A stretch of DNA of 64,000 nucleotides from Blattamonas nauphoetae. Its lineage: Eukaryota > Preaxostyla > Oxymonadida. The notes under the pieces were generated by a model. The model was not told the origin of the DNA. It saw only the letters and a program-made list of their open reading frames with translations, and ran no database searches. A program made the position numbers and the translations under genes. Positions 21,140-31,890 of this stretch are shown piece by piece; position 1 is the first letter of the stretch, and every line of letters begins with the position of its first letter. Where the stretch lies: NCBI GenBank assembly GCA_033064195.1, contig JARBJD010000278.1, forward strand, positions 1-64,000, in the 5' to 3' direction.

Positions 21140-22180
21140 GCAGTCGAGATAAACAATGAGTTTGAGATGAAATAATCGTCCAAAAGAAAGAACAAAGAGA
21201 TCAGACAACTTCGATTCTGAGAATCCATGAATGAAGAGGAAGCATGTTAAAGAAAACGAAGAAGGTTGGCATCGGTCTGTTGAAAACCGACGAATGAACC
21301 AAGTCGACATAAACACCCGACACAGCATCGTCCACCGTTCGAGCCATCCAATCAGGATCCACAAAGGTCATTCCAAAACAGGCAGATGTCCCGACAAGGA
21401 TGCTGATCATGTGGAGCATTCTGAAGCTCGCTCTCGACTCGAGTCAAACGTCATTTTCAATCAATCTGTGGGATTTCTCAACAATATGTCCTGCTCTGCG
21501 AGATTCCTCCTTCGGAGAGGCGGCTCGTGAATGAATATGTGGGCTGGTTCTTGTCTGTTTTGATTCTTGTTCTGGAAGGATCATGCCCGACAGGTTGTTT
21601 CATTTGCTCACAAAGACGTGTCGTCTCCAACGAGACAGGTGAAGCGATCAGAAGTGGGTGTCGACCACGCTGGAGCTAGCTTGGCCACTGTCGTCATCCA
21701 TCCAAACTGTCCATCGTTCAGTCCAACCAAGTTCCTCAACACCATCCACTTCGACACAACTCCTCCTCCCCAATCTCCTTTGCGATCGGTCAGCAGCCTT
21801 CCTTCGATAGTGTCCGCTGAGTCTTCCATTCTCATCTGTCGAAAGATCGTTACCAACTCGCCTTGTTCTCGATTCTTCAAGTTCTGTTCTTGCCACTTCG
21901 TGACGGTCAAAACAGAAACTGGAATCGACGTGTCGGATTCTGCAGTCGATTCATGACTCGAGAAAGCGAGGAAGATGGGCAAGGTACAAAAAAACAGAGG
22001 ATTGGTGGATGAGAGGAACAGATATTGATGAGTTGGGAATGAAGAAGACAAATCTGCTCGTTTTGGATCTCTTGATGGCCAAACGATGGGAGACAGTGGA
22101 ACTTGGGACACGGGACGAAATGAAGATAAGAGTCGCCAAGTGTCCTTGCTGTCACCAGATTGCACCGACACATGGAGTCA
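21140..22180. repeat. U2 block, copy 3, left part
   Basis: Same landmarks as copies 1 and 4. It is interrupted at 22181 by a 790-bp element and resumes at 22974. The minus strand carries the U2 ORF. Confidence 0.7.
21608..22171 (-). other. U2 minus-strand ORF, copy 2 (open, 187 codons)
   Basis: An open frame with SDTSIPVSVLTVTK, FRQMRMEDSADTIEGRLLTD, GDWGGGVVSKWMVLRNLVGL and QFGWMTTVAKLAPAW. Two other copies (3160-3774, 41552-41935) hold the same frame. No known domain. It could be a remnant exon of a neighbour gene duplicated with the family, or chance. The nucleotide differences between copies should be tested for coding constraint. Confidence 0.35.
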
Positions 22181-22970
22181 TAGTGGTGTTAGAAACCCGC
22201 CAGTGTTCAGAAACCCGCAACGAGAGTCTATAAAACCGCAACCGAACGATCTTCATCCGAATCAAGCTCTTTCACTATTTCTTCAAACTATATTCTTATT
22301 TTCTCACTTCTTTTGAAAAAATTAATCCCAAATAATCGTGAAGTGACGAAATTTAACCTGATCATTCTTCAGATGGTGCATTGTCATCGAATCTCACTCC
22401 TTTCGGGATTCGTTGTTGTACAAGCCAATGATTGCCTAAAATCTGTGTGATATCTGTGGTTTATTTCGGTTTCATCAGTTTGTTTCGACTTGGAGACCCA
22501 ATTAAATAAAGTTTCTGGATTGTTGCGCCACTGAAGGTAAAGTCTGTTTACTTGTTGTAATGATCACCTCCTCCAGGTCTTCTGTCCATCAGAGCAAGTC
22601 TTTCTTGATTTCAGAACTCAGTACGACGTCATTGTTGAATGTCGATCAGTTAGCGAGAATACTCTATATTTTCCTTCCTTCGATCGAATGGCCTTGATAA
22701 AGATATCCATGTGTTGGCTGAAACATCTACTACGTTTGAATATCGCGAATCATGTCCAGTGCATTGAATCAGAGACTTTGGTTTGAATCATGACCCATTG
22801 CGTTGAATTGCACCTCTCCCAGACGATTTTTGTTTTCACCATTTTGCCAGAAAACTTATTGATACCTTCTGAAGAGACTGTGAGAAAAGCGTGAAATGTC
22901 AAGAATGAAGTGGCGGTTTTATCACGCTGGTTGCGGGTTTATGAACCAGAGCGGGTTTCTAACACCACTA
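22181..22970. mobile_element. MITE with 3-bp TSD (TCA)
   Basis: 790 bp, ends TAGTGGTGTTAGAAACCCGC and its exact complement, with weaker inverted similarity for about 35 bp more. It is flanked by TCA at 22178-22180 and 22971-22973. The filled locus minus the element aligns base for base with the U2 relatives near 3726 and 42094. It is AT-rich inside with no open frame of note. The 3-bp TSD fits the PIF/Harbinger or CACTA groups, but the ends do not decide between them. Confidence 0.88.
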
Positions 22971-22973
22971 TCA

Positions 22974-23715
22974 GTGAAGGCGATGATGTGATGTGTCCGA
23001 CCAGAATCCCAGTTATTGCGGAGACGACGTGGAAAGTCGCCAGTTCGGCTGTGTCGGTGTTCAGTTTGTCCGTCCTTCTGCACGCCGTTGTGTTCACTTG
23101 TGTTCCATCCCTTCAAGATAGCCCACAGCAATCGGTTCCTTCCTTCGATGCGGTTGTGGTTCGGTTTGGCGAAAGTGAGGTGACAGTCTGTCATCAGTTC
23201 CGGCGTTGATGGCGAGAGCGACTAAAAGCGACGCTGTGCTTCGTCTGCCATGGCGGAGACATGACGAAAGATGTGCGGAAGTGGAGTTGGGTACTTTCGA
23301 AACCACTCATCCTCCCCTTTTTCATAGCCTTTTTTCTCTTCTCCTTCTCTCCCTCACATCAATGGCTGGAGGATTCGTCCTGCTTGTCCACCAATGGACA
23401 TCCTCTCGCCTTCTCAGTTCATCACATGCTTGCCTGCCTTTCTCCCCTTTCTCCTTTCTTTCACACTTCCCCTTCCGACTCTCACATTCTGAATGCGATC
23501 TCCGGATTCCGTTCTTTCTGGACATCACCAAGTCTGTCCTTCTCTTCCACGTTCGTCATTCGACTCTTCTATTCTTCGTCTATCCTTCACTTGCTGTCAT
23601 GTTTGGAGTGGAATCTTGGGTGACGAAGGAAGAGAGGAGGGAAGGGGGAAAAAGTCGAGGCGAGCATTGCGAGTGCCTCGAAAGAACAGTCACCAGCACG
23701 CGTCATATCGAATGG
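22974..23715. repeat. U2 block, copy 3, right part, and spacer
   Basis: Continues U2 to about 23360 (CAGTTCCGGCGTTGATGGCG shared with 3951 onward). Positions 23360-23715 resemble the stretch 42440-42720 that precedes minisatellite array 6. No gene seen. Confidence 0.6.
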
Positions 23716-23836
23716 GGTGAGGGTAGAGGCAGAGGGGAGAGGGAGGGTGTGGGTGGTGAGGGAGAGGCAGAGGGGAGTGGGTGGGAGTGGGTGGTGAGGG
23801 AGAGGCAGAGGAGAGTGGGAGGGTGTGGGTGGCGAC
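23716..23836 (+). repeat. G-rich minisatellite array 4 (short)
   Basis: Three units of the same repeat, ending in GTGGGTGGCGACGGGGCAGG as arrays 2, 5 and 6 do. Confidence 0.9.
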
Positions 23837-23961
23837 GGGGCAGGGATCGAGAACGACCATCAAGTGGGCGACGACATCTTCCGATCCTTCCGAATCGTCT
23901 TCGGAAGTGTCGGACGACGAGCGAGGGAGATCTTGAATACGGAGGGACAGAGGCAGATGAT
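23837..23961. repeat. Start of F1-type flank, cut by the hAT-like insertion
   Basis: CATCTTCCGATCCTTCCGAATCG-type text here matches 31928-31960 and 43080-43110. The flank breaks at CAGATGAT (23954-23961) and continues at 28333 with TTGTTGAAATCCAAAATC, as in 19757. Confidence 0.7.
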
Positions 23962-24331
23962 CAGACCTTTGATACATGAGATCAATCAAGCAGAAACTGA
24001 GATCGATCGATCTCAGTTCCGGTTTTTGGGACTGAGATCAATGACTTAATTAAGCGTATCTATATTTGTCTCAATGTTGTGTCAAATAGTCAAAATAAGA
24101 ATCTTGAAAAAGCGAAATGGTTGTAGTGTGATAGAATAAACACAGAAAAGAGGAAAACCCACTCAACTTTTGCTTTAGATTGTCTGTCGTGTTGGCCAAC
24201 GCTACGTCATGATCTCGGCCTTCCTCTGCATCGTTGCTTAATTCCTGTTGTTCATCAGATGGTGTTCGTCGATTCCGTGCAGCCTCTCCTCCTCATCTTC
24301 CTGTTCCATCCCCCAGTACTCGCTCTCGACA

Positions 24332-25170
24332 TCATTCGCATGTTCCACTAACTTGACTTCCTCTTTGCGCAATTTCTGCGTTTGCTAGCTCTGCTTCAGC
24401 TTTTCGTGTGAGTCGCTGGTCTGTTTCTCGGCCTGTCTTCCATCGTCTGCAGGAACTCCGGCTTCGATCGCTGTGGTCGGCCTCGTTGTGGTTGCACTCT
24501 TCTGCGGGAGTGTCTTCTCCAGATTGGTGGTTGACGAGAGCGTCGCTTTTGGGGAGTGTCGGTATGAGAATCGACGACTGCTTCAGAAACGGCTTCATCT
24601 TCCGCACCACATCTCGCATGGAGCTCTCCCGCAGTTGCTGCTCGTTGGGGACAGATGTGTCGACAGCGTCGACTGCGAGTTCGTCGAGCACTTCGGTTTC
24701 GATGTGTCGCCGGTTCTCTTCAGCTGCCCTCGCCCCTTTGTCGACGTTGTCATTGAGACTCTGCCACAGCTCGAAGTTTGGATTATACGACTCCAACTGC
24801 AAGTGTGGAGAGAGAGGGGGATCATCTGTGTACGATCCTTCTGTTGTGAAGGAAATGGCGTCGTTTTCGATCTATCGCTTGAGTGTGTCGTTCTCTGCCT
24901 GGTTTGGGTTTGCGACGAGCGTGTGTGACGTGAATATCTGTGCGGGTGGTGTTTTCCTTTCGTGTGTTGCTTTGGGCGATGTGCTTCGTGCTGGCTGAAG
25001 AGACGGATGGATTGGCTCGGTGCTGTCGAAAAGCGTGTCCCAGTCTTCTTCCTCCTCCTCTTCGTCATCCTCCTCGACCTTCCGAAGCAGCTTCCTCTGC
25101 ACAAGCGGGTGGAGTGTTTCGTCGGCCGTGTTCCAAGTCAGGACAGGAGGAGGTCGTCGAAGTTCTTGTA
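24332..25170 (-). pseudogene. Cargo gene, 3' part: acidic/coiled protein (one in-frame TAG)
   Basis: One minus frame runs RKVEEDDEEEEEEDWDTLFD then PIHPSLQPARSTSP to NDTLKR, meets a TAG at 24872-24874, and continues IENDAISFTTEGSY, NFELWQSLNDNVDKGARAAE and EVLDELAVDAVD to a stop at 24332. Composition (acidic cluster, then charged helices) looks like real coding sequence. It was probably once continuous with 26532-27119, now separated by the foldback insertion, with a frame change near 25138. No family recognised. Confidence 0.5.
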
Positions 25171-26531
25171 TAGTACTAAAATAACCCGTGAAAGTAAAAT
25201 AACCCGGCCCTTTTTCGGAGGTGTTGAACCCATATCTCCAAATTTCTCCGAGCCCAAAATTTTTTGGGTCCCACTTTTTTTGTGTCCATCATCATCACGA
25301 CTCCGGTAATTGTTTGAGGTGGAAATCGAACCTCCAAAATAGGATCCCCGGCTGGGGTCTCCTATTTTGGAGTCTGTTTTAGCCCCTTTTAGACCCTTTT
25401 GGCTCCTAAATAGGAGGTCCTTAATATTTAAGCTTAGAGGATCCAAACTTCCTGACCATATTCCTCCGCGCCTGTTCATGATTTTTCTTTCTCGTTTGAT
25501 TTCTGGTGGTTTGGGATGGTTTTCTCTCGAAATAACAATTTTTGAAAATGAAAAATCCTGGGGGACCTGGGTGGAAATTTAGTGTCAAAACTGACTTCCC
25601 TGTATAATAAGCTTAGGAGCTTGAAAACTTGTTTTGATCATATCTCCACAACCAGGCATGGTTCGGACATGAAGTTTTCACCAATAGGGATCTTTTGTTG
25701 AGAATTATTTTTTTCTGAAAATTTTGAGAATTTTCGACGACTTCCTAAAACGGAGTTTTTTCGCTTTTTTCGTCAAGTCTGTTAATGATCATCCAACATT
25801 TGTCTCAATGTCCAATTTTTTCTGGGATTGATTCCTTGGATTCAATTCTGATTGTGTTAACATCGTTTTGAATGAATTTGAAGATTATTTGAAAACGGAT
25901 GAATAGCTAGCGAAGAAAAATCAAAACTGCGAAAAGCAACCCAAAATTATCTCAACTGCCGCAAGGGGATTTTTTCAAAATTTTCAGAAAAAATAATTCT
26001 CAACAAAAGATCCCTATTGGTGAAAACTTCATGTCCGAACCATGCCTGGTTGTGGAGATATGATCAAAACAAGTTTTCAAGCTCCTAAGCTTATTATACA
26101 GGGAAGTCAGTTTTGACACTAAATTTCCACCCAGGTCCCCCCAGGATTTTTCATTTTCAAAAAATTGTTATTTCGAGAGAAAACCATCCCAAACCACCAG
26201 AAATCAAACGAGAAAGAAAAATCATGAACAGGCGCGGAGGAATATGGTCAGGAAGTTTGATCCTCTAAGCTTAAATATTAAGGACCTCCTATTTAGGAGC
26301 CAAAAAGGGTCTAAAAGGGGCTTAACAGACTCCAAAATAGGAGACCCCAGCCGGGGATCCTATTTTGGAGGTCTGATTTCCACCCCAAACAATTACCGGA
26401 GTCGTGATGATGATGGACACAAAAAAAGTGGGACCCAAAAAATTTTGGGCTCGGAGAAATTTGGAGATATGGGTTCAACACCTCCGAAAAAGGGCCGGGT
26501 TATTTTACTTTCACGGGTTATTTTAGTACTA
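25171..26531. mobile_element. Giant near-perfect foldback element nested in the cargo, TA target site
   Basis: 1,361 bp with inverted arms of about 557 bp (25171-25727 and 25975-26531) around a spacer of about 247 bp. Ends TAGTACTAAAATAACCCGTG and complement, flanked by TA (25169-25170 and 26532-26533), so Tc1/mariner-type targeting. Arms differ by only a few bases by eye, suggesting recent insertion or gene conversion between arms. No coding sequence. The arms would form a very long hairpin. Confidence 0.92.
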
Positions 26532-26533
26532 TA

Positions 26534-27119
26534 TTTGTGTCCGTACACGGAAGTGGGGCGCGAGTAGCGAGGAAAAGGCGAAGCGCGTTCGGGTGAGCTG
26601 GATGCGGGGCGAGACGGTGGTGAACTCCGATCAGCACTGGCACTTCGAGGCTTCGGCGAGACGGAGAAGGACGAGTTCATTCGAGAGGGGTTGGGAGAGG
26701 GTTTTGGGGAGGGAGTGTGGGTGAGGGTGGGAGAGAGAGTCGACTGGGATTGTTGTTGTGTGTGGAGTGAGGACGACGTGGGAGTGGGTGTTGCTCGCAT
26801 TTGGTCTGAAAAATCTCGGCGTTTCGTCTGCACTGTTCTCGCTCTCCATTCCACAGTCCGCAAGGCGTCTGACTGTCTCTGCTTCTCCATCTCCAAGATC
26901 TTCTTCTTGCTCTCCCTCCTCGTCGCATCCCAACAGCAACTGGCTGATGCACAACGAAGTCTGTTCTTGAAATGCTGATTCTGAAAGAACTCGGTTGGAA
27001 CTTCGTCGCTGAGCTGCTTGGACGGCGATCTGAGGAGGGTGACGACAGTGTTGAGAAGAGAGCTCGTTTGGAGGAGTGGTGGCGTGATAGAGTTCCTCAT
27101 CGTCTGAAAAGCGATTCAA
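26534..27119 (-). pseudogene. Cargo gene, 5' part: Ser/Pro-rich coiled protein
   Basis: Two overlapping minus frames look coding in different parts. From 27119, MNRFSDDEELYHATTPP and following residues resemble an N-terminus. From about 26950 the other frame reads ATRRESKKKILEMEKQRQSD then RRDFSDQMRATPTPTSS and a Ser/Pro-rich tail (SPKPSPNPSRMNSS, PASSSPERASPFPR). This suggests a frame break or an intron near 26960. The frame runs into the foldback element at VYGHKY. No family recognised. Confidence 0.45.
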
Positions 27120-27376
27120 CGCGTGCTCAGTCCAAAGGGCGAAAAATCGGAGGGATCATTCAGCCTTCCAAAAGCGTCATCTGAATAGCACCTCGTGGAT
27201 TTCGCTGATCCTTTACTTTTCCGGTCATTGACTATCCAACTTGGGCATTATTCATAATTGATATTGGAGCGGAATTTGCGGGATGTATTGACACTCCTTT
27301 TCGCTTCGGACCGTTAGCTCGCAGTTGAACGGCCGCAGCCGGCTGTTGAACAAGTTGATTCATCCCTGACAATGTA

Positions 27377-27868
27377 TCATGCAGAGTTGTCGCCATGTGG
27401 ACCAACACTCTCTTCAAGAGTGTTTGGATTCTTCGATTTCGGATGGCTGTTTGTGGCTCGGTTGCAGGAACGAGATTTAAGACTCAGATGACAGTCAAGG
27501 GACTGGATTATCATGAAACAGATCGGAGGTGGCTGTGGAGGGTGAGAATGCGGGGCACATCCCATTTCGACGAGATAAACGAGAATTGTTTTGGAGATGT
27601 TCAAAAGTCGAGAATGGGAAAGATAATCTGGTAACAATGCATCGTTCAGGGACGCAAGGAATAGTTTGGAGAGAGGACGGTTGACGATGTGACAGTCAAA
27701 GACAGCCGCGTAGAGAACGACCAACCCAAAACAGCAAACCATTTCTGGACGATCGGAGGTGATTGCAGAATCTGTTCGCCTGCACCAGCAATCAGGGAAT
27801 TCCAAACATACGAGGAGAGTCCGCAGAAACGAGTAGGGGTCATTCGAGAGGCAGCTTTGACGTGTCAT
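27377..27868 (-). CDS. Hypothetical ORF in the hAT-like element
   Basis: A 163-codon open frame from an ATG at 27868 (MTRQSCLSNDPYSF). Hydrophobic middle with FGLVVLYAAVFDC and LASLNDALLPDYLSHSRLLN, then a polar C-terminus. It is preceded by AT-rich sequence. I cannot assign it to a family, and it shows no similarity to transposase motifs. It may be a further cargo fragment or a chance frame. Confidence 0.35.
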   Translation of the reverse strand: MTRQSCLSNDPYSFLRTLLVCLEFPDCWCRRTDSAITSDRPEMVCCFGLVVLYAAVFDCHIVNRPLSKLFLASLNDALLPDYLSHSRLLNISKTILVYLVEMGCAPHSHPPQPPPICFMIIQSLDCHLSLKSRSCNRATNSHPKSKNPNTLEESVGPHGDNSA

Positions 27869-27880
27869 TTGTGATCTCAC

Positions 27881-28332
27881 TGGTCACTGACAGATTATCT
27901 GGTAGAGATGGAAATAAAGAGATAAAATAGTGGAAAGTACAGATTAACCAAGTCAAAATAGGACTGAGGATCGTGATAAAGAGTAGAAATCTCGAAGACT
28001 AATATACAATTGAACAACGAATGTTAACCTGCTGAATAAATCACTCTAAGAGAGAAATAATCGTCGAGACATGGTAAAGGAGATCTGTCGCGGTGGAATT
28101 AATAAATTATTTGATAAACAAGCGTGATTCATCCAGTTCTTCAATCAGATCGAGATGAAGAATTATTGTGGGACGATTCATCTCGATATTTCAATGAAAG
28201 TGCTTATAAACACAATTCAACACGGATAGCGGGTCTTTTACTTCGTTATTTCGAGTTTTATGAGAATTTGAACACTAGTTATTGTCTGAGATCAAAAAAG
28301 CTGAGATCGATGAGATCAGTCTCAAAAGTCTG
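27881..28332. other. AT-rich right end of the hAT-like element
   Basis: No open frame or block shared with other parts of the window, apart from GATC-containing subterminal motifs near 28290-28332 (GAGATCGATGAGATCAG). Confidence 0.55.
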
Positions 28333-28340
28333 CAGATGAT

Positions 28341-28603
28341 TGTTGAAATCCAAAATCATCACCAACAGACGATCGATGTACGCAGTGTCTTCCGCAAACG
28401 AGCAGGGTGAGCAGTGCGAGAGTGGCGGCGAAGGAGAAGGAGAGAGTGGCGACCATCGAGCGAGACTGGCGAGAGAGAATCCCAATCGTTCCCGCAAAAG
28501 AAACCATGAGGTGATGTCAGGGTCCACAAAGATCACACACAAACAGTGTTTGCGGTCCAATAGAAGCCAGGAACAGTCCGAAACTGTCGCTGGTTCTTGT
28601 CTG
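28341..28603. repeat. F1 block (3' flank of C9)
   Basis: F1 continues after the insertion (GAGAGAATCCCAATCGTTCC at about 28471) and ends at the stop codon of C9. Confidence 0.75.
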
Positions 28604-29680
28604 TTACCATTCCTGTTCCGGAAGGTTCATGCCCAATAAGTTGTTCCATCTGATCGAGTAACAAACAATATTACTTCCAGAGGGTGTGTTTTTATCGTTC
28701 TGCAGCATTGCCTCTATCGCATCTTCGATGCCCTCCATTCTCAGCATTCGAAGCACTGTCTTCCACATCTGTCGCACTTCTCCACGATTTTTGTTCCATT
28801 CCCGCTGGGCATTGTTCATTCTATACAGAAAATCCCAGATTGAGCTATCACGTTCGAAGAAGGTGAGACAGCTCTGAATTGTGAGAAAGACTGGCATACG
28901 AAGAACGATTTCCGCTGTCGGTTGATAATATATACATATTTGGAGGAGTCTTGCGAGAAGTGCAAGAAAAATCTCGGATAGCTCTCCATCGATAATCGAA
29001 AAGCGGTTCACGCACAAATGCCAAATATATTGTTCCGAAGGAACAAGAACTTGCTTCAAGACCGTCTTGTAAACAGTCAGTTGTCCACTCTCATCTTCAA
29101 TTCCGAGATGTTCGAGTCCATTCGGAGATGTCAGCCAGAGAGATTCGCGGATGCTCCTCATGAAAGAGGTGTGGATATCGACAGCGTCGGTGAATGAAAG
29201 GGACAGTGGATTGAGGGTGGTGACGAGTTGAGGGATCAGATCAGCTTTGACGAGGGGATAGAAAACTTGAGCCGAACACCACAAGGATAGACTCTCGAGT
29301 ATCCTCATTGCAGTTGTTGTGATTGCTTGACTGGGTGAGGAAATGAGCACCACAATGGACTGTACGAAGTCTGGAGAAGAGTCATCAGAGAATGATGCAA
29401 GCTTGCCGAGAAAAGCATCTGCCAAATCAATATGCTGTGGATTCACAGATTCGAGAAGTTTTACTGCTTTTGCTTCCAACGATACATCAAGTGCAGGTTG
29501 AAGCTTCAATGTGGCAACGAGTGATTGAAAGACAATGGCCTTTTCGTCTTCAGTCTCAAGATCTTCCTCATCCCAATCCAGGAAACGAGAACGATCTACA
29601 GACGATGAAAGGTAGTGGGAAGATATACCAGGGCACTGATAATATGTGGATGCATCAATCTTCGATTTTTCAGCACCCAT
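28604..29680 (-). CDS. Armadillo-like multigene family protein, copy C9 (intact)
   Basis: A 358-aa frame from an ATG at 29680 (MGAEKSKIDAST). Landmarks: CPGISSHYLS, RSRFLDWDEED, FQSLVATLKLQP, LEAKAVKLLESV, YPLVKADLIPQLVTTLNPLS, LCVNRFSIIDGELS, IQSCLTFFERDSSIW; it ends GMNLPEQEW. It forms a subgroup with C11 (both have VFYPLVKADL and SGQxTVxKTVLKQVL). No frame break. U1 lies upstream and F1 downstream. Function unknown. Confidence 0.77.
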   Translation of the reverse strand: MGAEKSKIDASTYYQCPGISSHYLSSSVDRSRFLDWDEEDLETEDEKAIVFQSLVATLKLQPALDVSLEAKAVKLLESVNPQHIDLADAFLGKLASFSDDSSPDFVQSIVVLISSPSQAITTTAMRILESLSLWCSAQVFYPLVKADLIPQLVTTLNPLSLSFTDAVDIHTSFMRSIRESLWLTSPNGLEHLGIEDESGQLTVYKTVLKQVLVPSEQYIWHLCVNRFSIIDGELSEIFLALLARLLQICIYYQPTAEIVLRMPVFLTIQSCLTFFERDSSIWDFLYRMNNAQREWNKNRGEVRQMWKTVLRMLRMEGIEDAIEAMLQNDKNTPSGSNIVCYSIRWNNLLGMNLPEQEW

Positions 29681-29749
29681 TCCCTCAGGTTCCGGAGATC
29701 AATTATCCGTAATGGGTCAGAAACAAGAATTGATGAAACAAAGACATTG

Positions 29750-31035
29750 TGATGAAATGATCGTCCAAAAGGAAGAAAGAAACATCAAATCATGAGAAGG
29801 AAGAAAATCGATGAATCGAGAGGAAAGGAGGATGGAGAATGAGCGATTGATGAGAACAAGTCATTTCAACCAACGACACAAAGGTGTGAAAAAGTGGTTC
29901 TGACATCGCTTGTGTGCACGCCATTGTTTCGCTTCGTGGAAGGACAGCAGAAAAAGATTCCTGTCAGACTGAGAAAACAGTGCTTCTTCTTCGACACATA
30001 CGATGTTGTGTCCATCAACTTCGGTCAACTCGTTCCAGACACAACACCATCACTGACGAAGGACGAGGAGAGGCGTGCGGAGGACAACCACACAATTGTG
30101 TTCTGGCAGCACTCTGGTGAAGACGTCGGGACACGCAATTCCTCATGTGTGGACGACCTCACCGACAAGATGAACGATGTGGAGGAGATTGCAGACAGAC
30201 CTGGACGTCGGCATTCTCGCCTTTCTCTCGTCTCGTTCATCGGCTGACTCTTCCCCCTCCACGGCGAGTGTCTTCGTTCAAACATTTCATCGTTTCGTCA
30301 ATCATGCAATGCGAACTCCCCTCAATCTGTCCATTTCTGTCAAATCGTAGTTCGGTCGAGTGTTTCATGTTCTCCATTCTCGTTAGTGAGTGATGGAGTC
30401 CGGAGTGAGGGAGGAAAGGCATTGAACGAGTTGAACGAGCAGACAGCAAGAAGACAGACGAGGAGAGAGGAGGATGTGAGTGGGGGACGAGGGAGTGGAT
30501 GAGCAGACAGCGAGAGTCGAATGATCGATGGTTCGTTGACCATCCGACATGAAGAACGAAGCACTCCCTTCTGTTCATTCCAATCTTCATTTCCAGTCTC
30601 ATTCAGTCACAGCAAGAGGAGCGTGCCATTCGCAGTTCCCCAATCTGCATTCTCATTCCCAATCTTTCATCTCACTTCACCACACCAATCACTCTGAGCG
30701 AGTTGTACGTGTCTTCCAATCATGACATTCGATGAGTTCGTTCGAGATCAACTTGGTGTGCGATGTCAGCCTCACGATCACTTCCAAAGCGTGCTTTCGA
30801 AACAGCGACAGCTCAGTCATGCATCGCTTGTGTTCTTTCTTGTTCTTCCTCAGTTTCAGTCCACAATGCGACCATCCGAGCAGCCCAACCAACAAAAGCG
30901 TCCATTCGACGATCAGAGCACTCACAAGCGGTCACGACAACTAGGCACGGCTGTGAGGGCGTCGAGAGGGGACACAGGTCGAGAATGGGACAAATTGGGG
31001 ACAAATCAGGAACGGTGACAGAATCAGGCGAGAGG
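29750..31035. repeat. U1 block, copy 3 (uninterrupted)
   Basis: The most complete U1 copy, about 1.3 kb between family gene C9 and minisatellite array 5. It closely matches 12440-13795, including the last 300 bp (CATGCATCGCTTGTGTTCTT). It shows that gene, U1, minisatellite and F1 form one repeated unit. Confidence 0.8.
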
Positions 31036-31890
31036 ACTGGGAGGGTGTGGGTGGTGAGGGAGAGGCAGAGGGACTGGGAGGATGTGTGTGGTGAGGGAGA
31101 GGCAGAGGGGAGTGGGAGGGTGTGGGTGGTGAGGGAGAGGCAGAGGGGAGTTGGAGGGTGTGGGTGGTGAGGGAGAGGCAGAGGGGAGTGGGAGGGTGTG
31201 GGTGGTGAGGGAGAGGCTGAGGGAGTGGGAGGGTGTGGGTGGGGAGGAGAGGCAGAGGGGAGTGGGAGGTGTGGGTGGTGAGGGAGAGGCAGAGGGAGTG
31301 GGAGGGTGTGGGTGGTGAGGGAGAGGCAGAGGGGAGTGGGAGGGTGTGAGTGGTGAGGGAGAGGCAGAGGGGTGTGAGTGTGGGTGGTGAGGGAGAGGCA
31401 GAGGGAGTGGGAGGGTGAGGTGGAGAGGAGTGGCAGAGGGAGTGGGAGGGTGTGGGTGGGGAGGGAAAGGCAGAGGGGAGGGTGTGAGTGGTGAGGGAGA
31501 GGCAGAGGGTGTGGGTGTGGGTGGTGAGGGAGAGGCAGAGGGGAGTGGAGGGTGGTGAGGGAGAGGCAGAGGGAGTGGGAGGGTGTGGGTGGTGAGGGAG
31601 AGGCAGAGGGGAGTGGGAGGGTGTGGGTGGTGAGGGAGAGGCAGAGGGAGTGGGACGGTGTGGGTGGCGAGGGAGAGGCAGAGGGAGTGGGAGGGTGTGG
31701 GTGGTGAGGGAGAGGCAGAGGGAATGGGAGGGTGTGAGTGGTGAGGGAGAGGCAGAGGGGAGTGGGAGGGTGAGGGTGGAGAGGGAGAGGCAGAGGGGAG
31801 TGGGAGGGTGGGGGAGGGAGGGAGAGGCAGAGGGAGTGGGAGGGTGTGGGTGGTGAGGGAGAGGCAGAGGGGAGTGGGTGTGGGTGGTGA
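31036..31890 (+). repeat. G-rich minisatellite array 5 (longest)
   Basis: About twenty-three units, 0.85 kb, same orientation as all other arrays. Several units are shortened (for example GAGTGGAGGGTGGTGAGG), indicating replication slippage or unequal exchange. Confidence 0.95.

Larger units (their letters stand above)
23962..28332. mobile_element. Large hAT-like non-autonomous element with gene cargo, 8-bp TSD (CAGATGAT)
   Basis: A 4,371-bp insertion in an F1 flank. The ends read CAGACCTTTGATACATGAGA (left) and CAGACTTTTGAGACTGATCT (right, inward), imperfect inverted repeats with GATC-rich subterminal motifs like those of the small element at 18659. The TSD CAGATGAT is exact at 23954-23961 and 28333-28340. 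The empty relative near 19750 reads CAGATGGTTGTTGAAATCC. No transposase was recognised inside. Instead there are minus-strand gene pieces (24332-25170, 26532-27119, 27377-27868) and a nested foldback element (25171-26531). It is best read as a Pack-like, gene-carrying hAT derivative. Confidence 0.82.

Noticed and set aside
23206-23979. A 257-codon plus frame running from the U2 tail through the minisatellite
   Set aside because: It crosses U2, repeat array and transposon end, so it is a chance join of unrelated blocks.
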